Positions 7,354 through 9,844 of a DNA stretch of 9,844 bases are shown here, in pieces (position 1 is the stretch's first letter; each line of letters starts with the position of its first letter). The stretch is from NCBI GenBank assembly GCA_043749975.1, contig JAYVCL010000354.1, forward strand, positions 1 through 9,844, in the 5' to 3' direction. Both the position numbers and the translations under genes were made by a program. This stretch comes from JANYJJ01 sp043749975. GTDB taxonomy: Bacteria; Pseudomonadota; Gammaproteobacteria; Burkholderiales; Burkholderiaceae_C. A model generated the notes under the pieces. That model was given only the letters and a program-made list of their open reading frames with translations. It was not told the DNA's origin and did no database searches.

Positions 7354-7715
7354 ACGGTTCTTTGGCCCGCCGCTTCGGTTCGCTCGCGCTTGTGTTGCTG
7401 GCTGTTTGGGTCGGCACGCAGGCCCTTCAGGCGTGGAGCCGTGACCGCCTGGGAAACGACGCCGCAGCGCTCGCCGCACCGGGCGACATCCAGATGATCT
7501 CGTCGCTGAGCTGCCCGTATTGCGCCGCAGCCCGGGCCTGGTTCACCGAGTACCGCGTGCCTTACACCGAATGCTTCATCGAGCGCGACGCGGCCTGCGA
7601 CGGCCGCTTCAATGCCTTGCTGTCGCCCGGCACGCCGGTGCTGGTGGTGCGCGGCCAGCGGCAAGTGGGCTTCGACGCGCAGCGGGTGGTGAAGGCGCTG
7701 CGGCCTTCGAGCTGA
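7350..7715 (+). CDS. Membrane-anchored glutaredoxin-like protein with a CPYC active site
   Basis: The 121-residue product carries a thioredoxin-fold glutaredoxin domain (about 45-118). It begins IQMISSLSCPYCAAARAWF, with the classical dithiol CPYC motif at Cys55-Cys58 and the cis-proline in GTPVLVV (Pro96). Ahead of it is an uncleaved-looking hydrophobic segment (about 10-26) after a basic start (MNGSLARRFG), so the domain is probably tethered to the inner membrane facing the periplasm. Glutaredoxins normally use glutathione to reduce disulfides or mixed disulfides; the partner here is unknown. Two more cysteines (75 and 83) lie after the active site and are not part of the core motif. The start at 7350 overlaps the RidA stop as ATGA with no separate ribosome binding site, which suggests coupling. 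A thioredoxin-like thiol oxidoreductase role cannot be excluded. Confidence 0.88.
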   Translation: MNGSLARRFGSLALVLLAVWVGTQALQAWSRDRLGNDAAALAAPGDIQMISSLSCPYCAAARAWFTEYRVPYTECFIERDAACDGRFNALLSPGTPVLVVRGQRQVGFDAQRVVKALRPSS

Positions 7716-7741
7716 ACGCCGCGGCTCAACACCTCACGTCT

Positions 7742-8377
7742 TCACCCCAGCACCGACAAACCCAGTCGCGCCGGATCGCCGCGCCCGATGCGAATCAGCA
7801 CCGGCTCGACACCCGTCAGGTCGACCACGGTGGTGGGTTGCATCGCGCAGGCACCGGCATCGACCAACGCCTGAAGCTGATTGCCGAAACGTTCGCGTAT
7901 CTCGTCGGCGTCGTTGAGCGGTTCGGTTTCCCCGGGGGCGATCAGCGTGGTCGCCAGCAGCGGCTGGCCGAACACAGTCAACAGTTCCTGCAGCACCTTG
8001 TGGTCGGGCACGCGCAGACCGATGGTGCGGCGGGACGGGTGCGAGACGCGGCGCGGCACCTCCTTGGTGGCTTCGAGGATGAAGGTGAACGGCCCCGGCG
8101 TGCCGAGCTTGAGCAGCCGGTATTGCTTGTTGTCGACCCTGGCGTGGCTGGCCAGCTCGCTCAGGTCGCGACACAGCAAGGTCAGGTGGTGCTTGTCGTC
8201 GACAGCGCGAATGCGCCGCAGCTTCTCCGCAGCCGCCTTGTCGTCCAGGTGGCACACCAGCGCATAGCTCGAATCGGTGGGCACCGCCGCAATGCCGCCG
8301 TCATGAAGAATCTGCGCGGCCTGTTTCAACAAGCGGTGTTGCGGGTTGTCGGGGTGAAGTTCGAATGATTGCGACAT
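7742..8377 (-). CDS. yciO: YciO, Sua5/YciO/YrdC-family protein
   Basis: The 211-residue product aligns by eye with E. coli YciO from the first residue, MSQSFELHPDNPQHRL, which fixes the start at 8377. Family marks are VPTDSSYAL (32-40), LRRIRAVDDKHHLTLLCRDLSEL (53-75), TPGPFTFILEATKEVPRR (93-110), RTIGLRVP (117-124), LLATTLIAPGE (140-150) and PTTVVDLT (181-188). The fold is that of TsaC/YrdC, which makes threonylcarbamoyl-adenylate for the t6A modification of ANN-decoding tRNAs; YciO itself is a separate branch whose cellular role is less settled. It is convergent with the glutaredoxin gene, 26 bases apart. No clear ribosome binding site or promoter is visible upstream, and foreign DNA begins within about 40 bases of the start codon, so its native promoter may have been replaced or moved. 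Confidence 0.94.
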   Translation of the reverse strand: MSQSFELHPDNPQHRLLKQAAQILHDGGIAAVPTDSSYALVCHLDDKAAAEKLRRIRAVDDKHHLTLLCRDLSELASHARVDNKQYRLLKLGTPGPFTFILEATKEVPRRVSHPSRRTIGLRVPDHKVLQELLTVFGQPLLATTLIAPGETEPLNDADEIRERFGNQLQALVDAGACAMQPTTVVDLTGVEPVLIRIGRGDPARLGLSVLG

Positions 8378-8416
8378 GCCGCGATTGTGGCCACTGCGCC
8401 TGCAGACGTTGATAGA

Positions 8417-8819
8417 TCAAATATGCGGCAATTCGCCAGAATGCTGGTCTGTCGTTGGACGAGCTGATGGCTGAACAGTATTTGCCCTAAACGGAACACT
8501 GCGCTCAAACGCGCCTGCGGGAACGCCGAGCATCTTTGGATGGCGTTTGTCAAAGGTGTAGGCATGCGATCCGCAGCTGCGGCAAAAGTGACGACATAGG
8601 TTCTCTATGACTTGGAAAGCGGTTAGCGATTCCCTTCCTTCGATCACGATTGCTTGCTTGCTCGGCGAAAGCGGCCCAGGCCGAAAAGGCAATGCCGCTC
8701 AGGTGGCGGCACTCGCCGCAGCGGCAATTGATAACGCCTTTTGGGTTCGCGCTGAGTTACAGCTTCACTGCGCCACAAAAGCAAGCAGCGGACTTGGCGA
8801 TGACGATGTGAGTGTTCAT
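8417..8819 (-). pseudogene. Decayed GFA (glutathione-dependent formaldehyde-activating enzyme/CENP-V) family gene
   Basis: Read from the ATG at 8819, the frame gives MNTHIVIAKSAACFCGAVKL and then hits TAA at 8757-8759. The same frame continues GVINCRCGECRHLSGIAFSAW up to about 8662. The rest (IEGRESLTAFQVIENL, then RHFCRSCGSHAYTF) lies in another frame that ends at 8417. Removing one TTGC unit from the three at 8650-8661 joins the two parts into a good GFA protein of about 133 codons. All zinc-binding cysteine motifs are retained: CxC, CxCxxC and CxxC. So one nonsense change and one 4-base slip inactivate an otherwise recognisable gene. The last 25 codons fit the family poorly and may hide another frameshift. 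GFA proteins are zinc-dependent carbon-sulfur lyase-like enzymes; only some act on S-hydroxymethylglutathione. It starts 17 bases after the GTTAGGC core of the attC-like site, as a cassette gene would. Confidence 0.85.
8650..8661. repeat. TTGC tetranucleotide, three copies, at the GFA frameshift
   Basis: Three perfect TTGC units lie exactly where the GFA reading frame breaks. Two units would restore the frame and give AEQAIVIEGRESLTAF, as expected for the family. This is typical of slipped-strand mispairing. Confidence 0.85.
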
Positions 8820-8836
8820 GGAACTGTGTTTCAGAC

Positions 8837-8897
8837 GCCTAACATTCGAAACAAGCGGGCTATGCCGTTGACGCTCCGCTTGGGCGAGGGGGTAAGC
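8837..8897 (-). repeat. Putative integron attC recombination site (61 bp)
   Basis: Read on the minus strand, the element starts GCTTACC (8897-8891), close to the R'' consensus RYYYAAC with one mismatch. It ends GTTAGGC (8843-8837), a perfect R' core GTTRRRY. Inside are arms CAAGCGG (8882-8876) and CCGCTTG (8858-8852), perfectly complementary and set exactly 8 bases from each outer box, around a 17-base centre. The order R''-L''-L'-R', the symmetric spacing and the length near 60 bp are those of short attC sites. The site begins three bases after the toxin stop codon and in the same orientation, where a cassette attC should be. The R'' mismatch falls in the normally conserved AAC, so recombination activity may be reduced. 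No sequence search was possible. Confidence 0.65.
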
Positions 8898-8900
8898 GGC

Positions 8901-9164
8901 TCACTCGTAGTGGGTCCACATGCGGAGCACGCGCACGACCCGTTGTTTGGGGAAAACTTCGTACACGAGGCGATTGTGAATGTTGATTCTCCGAGAGTAG
9001 GCACCGGCCAGATCGCCTATGAGTTTCTCGAAAGACGGGGGATTGCGCAAGGGATCGACTTTGAGAATGTTAAGTAATTCCTCGGCCTTTGGCTTGAGGC
9101 CTGCGGCTTTGAGCTTCTTCGCGTCTTTCAGCGCCTGCTTTGAGTAAGTGATCGACCAGCTCAC
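8901..9164 (-). CDS. yoeB: YoeB/Txe-family toxin, ribosome-dependent mRNA endonuclease
   Basis: The 87-residue product is a RelE-superfamily toxin of the YoeB/Txe type, which binds the ribosomal A site and cuts mRNA. It shows SKQALKDAKKL near the start, FEKLIGDLAGAYSRRI (45-60), NRLVYEV (64-70) and the C-terminal WTHYE. By alignment with E. coli YoeB, the catalytic residues are present: Glu46, Arg65 and His85 (YoeB Glu46, Arg65, His83). The toxin therefore looks intact. Translation starts at GTG 9164, whose GTGA overlaps the antitoxin stop, so synthesis depends on antitoxin translation. The stop lies three bases from the attC-like site, making the pair look like the content of an integron cassette. 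Confidence 0.93.
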   Translation of the reverse strand: MSWSITYSKQALKDAKKLKAAGLKPKAEELLNILKVDPLRNPPSFEKLIGDLAGAYSRRINIHNRLVYEVFPKQRVVRVLRMWTHYE

Positions 9165-9403
9165 CAGGTCAATTCCTTGGCACTCTTGGACAAGGGCTCA
9201 GCCATGGCATCTCGTATGGACTTCCTCATACCTGGGATCGACAAGAGAAACATCGTCTCTTGAATTGCCTGCCAGTCTTCTTCCGAGACGAGCACGGCGG
9301 AACTTCGCTTCCCTGCGATAACGATGGGTTGATGCGACTCGGCGGTCTGGTCGATCAGGCGATACAGGTTCGCACGAGCTTCGCTTGCAGTGATTACGGC
9401 CAC
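9161..9403 (-). CDS. yefM: YefM/Phd-family antitoxin
   Basis: The 80-residue product matches Phd/YefM antitoxins: an N-terminal DNA-binding part AVITASEARANLYRLIDQT (2-20), HQPIVIAGKRSSAVLVSEEDW (24-44), and a C-terminal toxin-binding tail ending LSKSAKELTW. It neutralises the downstream YoeB-like toxin and, with it, represses the operon. GTG at 9403 is chosen as start because a strong Shine-Dalgarno (GGAG) lies six bases ahead and because the family begins there; an in-frame ATG at 9448 lies within the -35/-10 spacer, upstream of any expected transcript. The promoter and a palindrome are directly upstream. No sign of damage is seen. Confidence 0.93.
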   Translation of the reverse strand: MAVITASEARANLYRLIDQTAESHQPIVIAGKRSSAVLVSEEDWQAIQETMFLLSIPGMRKSIRDAMAEPLSKSAKELTW

Positions 9404-9426
9404 GGTAGTCTCCGTCCAAAAGACAC

Positions 9427-9455
9427 ACGGTACGTAAAAACGTACCACTTGTCAA
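9427..9455 (-). promoter_or_regulatory. Predicted sigma70 promoter of the toxin-antitoxin operon
   Basis: On the minus strand, a perfect TTGACA -35 box (9455-9450) is followed after 17 bases by TACCGT (9432-9427), a weak -10 box that keeps the two leading bases and the final T of TATAAT. Transcription would start about 15 bases before the antitoxin ribosome binding site or slightly further up. The strong -35, correct spacing and position support the call; the weak -10 lowers it. Confidence 0.6.
9429..9446. promoter_or_regulatory. Palindromic operator candidate of the toxin-antitoxin operon
   Basis: GGTACGT and ACGTACC are perfect inverted repeats around AAAA. The 18-bp site fills the space between the -35 and -10 boxes, so a bound repressor would block RNA polymerase. 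E. coli YefM-YoeB represses its own promoter through palindromes with a TGTACA core; both arms here contain GTAC, which fits the same kind of autoregulation. Binding is inferred. Confidence 0.65.
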
Positions 9456-9480
9456 GGTAAAGGCGACAGGTAAAGGCGAC
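9455..9480. repeat. 13-bp perfect tandem repeat upstream of the toxin-antitoxin promoter
   Basis: AGGTAAAGGCGAC occurs twice back to back. The first copy begins at the outer edge of the -35 box. It could be a regulator site or simply a duplication at the border of the acquired DNA. Confidence 0.85.
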
Positions 9481-9679
9481 TGACCAGCGACAAACCTCAG
9501 TTTCACCCATGGGGGGGCTCACACCATGAGCTACCGAGGGCAAGTGCGAGACGGTGTGACTTCAGTTCTTGGTCGATGCGGTTCAGGTCGCCGTGCCAAT
9601 CAGGCGCGCCGTTCTGACCACTCCGATGCGTCGGTCGTTCAGCGCTGCTTGCGGGTCGGGCTGTGCGCGCATCCGCTGG
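9481..9679. other. Stretch without a recognisable gene
   Basis: Composition returns to GC-rich. The stretch holds a run of seven G (9511-9517), a small GCTCA/TGAGC inverted repeat (9518-9532) and TCACACC/GGTGTGA (9519-9525 and 9553-9559). A forward open frame from 9526 and minus-strand frames resemble no family I know. It may be degraded mobile-element DNA, but I cannot show that. Confidence 0.4.
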
Positions 9680-9844
9680 TCACGCGAGGGCAGCACCCAC
9701 GCGACGGAGGGTTCGCATCGGCGCATGAAGGCGCGTGACCATGCGGCGCAAGGCCCAGGGCTGCACCACGTTACAGAAGAGATGAACTTCGTCGAGCAAG
9801 CCGACTTGTCGATGCGCCCACTGCGGATCCGCACGGTGGGTGGT
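9680..9844 (-). CDS. Unrecognised open frame entering from the right edge (partial)
   Basis: A minus-strand frame is open from the window edge to TGA at 9682-9680, giving 54 codons with no start inside the window. It reads WAHRQVGLLDEVHLFCNVVQ and then PWALRRMVTRLHAPM. The first half has a protein-like balance of charged and hydrophobic residues; the end is arginine-rich and could be read past a frameshift. An overlapping minus-strand frame (9583-9834) looks less natural. I do not recognise it. It could be the 3' end of a real gene or a transposon remnant. Confidence 0.3.
   Translation of the reverse strand, partial: TTHRADPQWAHRQVGLLDEVHLFCNVVQPWALRRMVTRLHAPMRTLRRVGAALA

Noticed and set aside
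8454..8460. GTCCAAC on the minus strand as the R'' box of a second attC after the GFA gene
   Set aside because: It fits RYYYAAC, but no GTTRRRY partner or complementary arms follow before yciO. A 7-base degenerate match is expected by chance.
8607..9077. Forward open frame of 156 codons across the GFA gene, the attC-like site and the toxin end
   Set aside because: It runs antisense to a recognisable gene, a structured site and a conserved toxin; its translation shows no family features.
8401..9480. CRISPR array or tRNA-associated island
   Set aside because: No regularly spaced repeats and no tRNA gene were found anywhere in the window.
9519..9559. TCACACC/GGTGTGA as terminal inverted repeats of an insertion sequence
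   Set aside because: Arms are only 7 bases, enclose 27 bases without a gene, and lack flanking target duplications.
9526..9738. Forward frame of 70 codons near the right edge
   Set aside because: No ribosome binding site and no family resemblance; the composition looks like a shadow frame.

Overview
The window is GC-rich DNA whose gene content points to a betaproteobacterium, most likely of the order Burkholderiales. This is inferred from the porin type, the adjacent GspA and GspB genes, and the general protein style; no rRNA or other definitive marker is present. Only one part stands out in base composition: about 8400-9480 is visibly less GC-rich than the rest.

Layout, left to right. Positions 1-50 may hold the last codons of an upstream gene. 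A complete outer-membrane porin follows (299-1321). Next come gspA (1374-3137) and gspB (3142-3852), the accessory inner-membrane pair of the type II secretion system that helps the secretin pass the peptidoglycan. A convergent gene (3892-4578, minus) encodes an unrecognised protein with one membrane anchor and a proline-rich linker. Divergent from it are a Tas-type aldo/keto reductase (4607-5665) and a YbaK-type aminoacyl-tRNA deacylase (5686-6213) that almost touch. A likely operon of plsY, a RidA-family gene and a membrane-anchored glutaredoxin (6305-7715) follows, with ATGA stop/start overlaps at both junctions. yciO (7742-8377, minus) converges on it.

The right part is accessory DNA, all read on the minus strand. 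A YefM-like antitoxin (9161-9403) and YoeB/Txe toxin (8901-9164) are expressed from a promoter carrying a perfect palindrome between its -35 and -10 boxes. Three bases after the toxin stop lies a 61-bp element with the architecture of an integron attC site (8837-8897). Beyond its GTTAGGC core begins a decayed GFA-family gene (8417-8819) broken by an in-frame stop and by a frameshift at a TTGC tetranucleotide repeat. The simplest reading is two integron gene cassettes, one intact TA cassette and one dead GFA cassette, stranded next to yciO with no integrase in view. The last 360 bases are GC-rich again and hold no recognisable complete gene.

The left and middle parts are ordinary chromosome. 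The notable part is the cassette remnant at 8400-9480, together with the uncharacterised protein beside gspAB.
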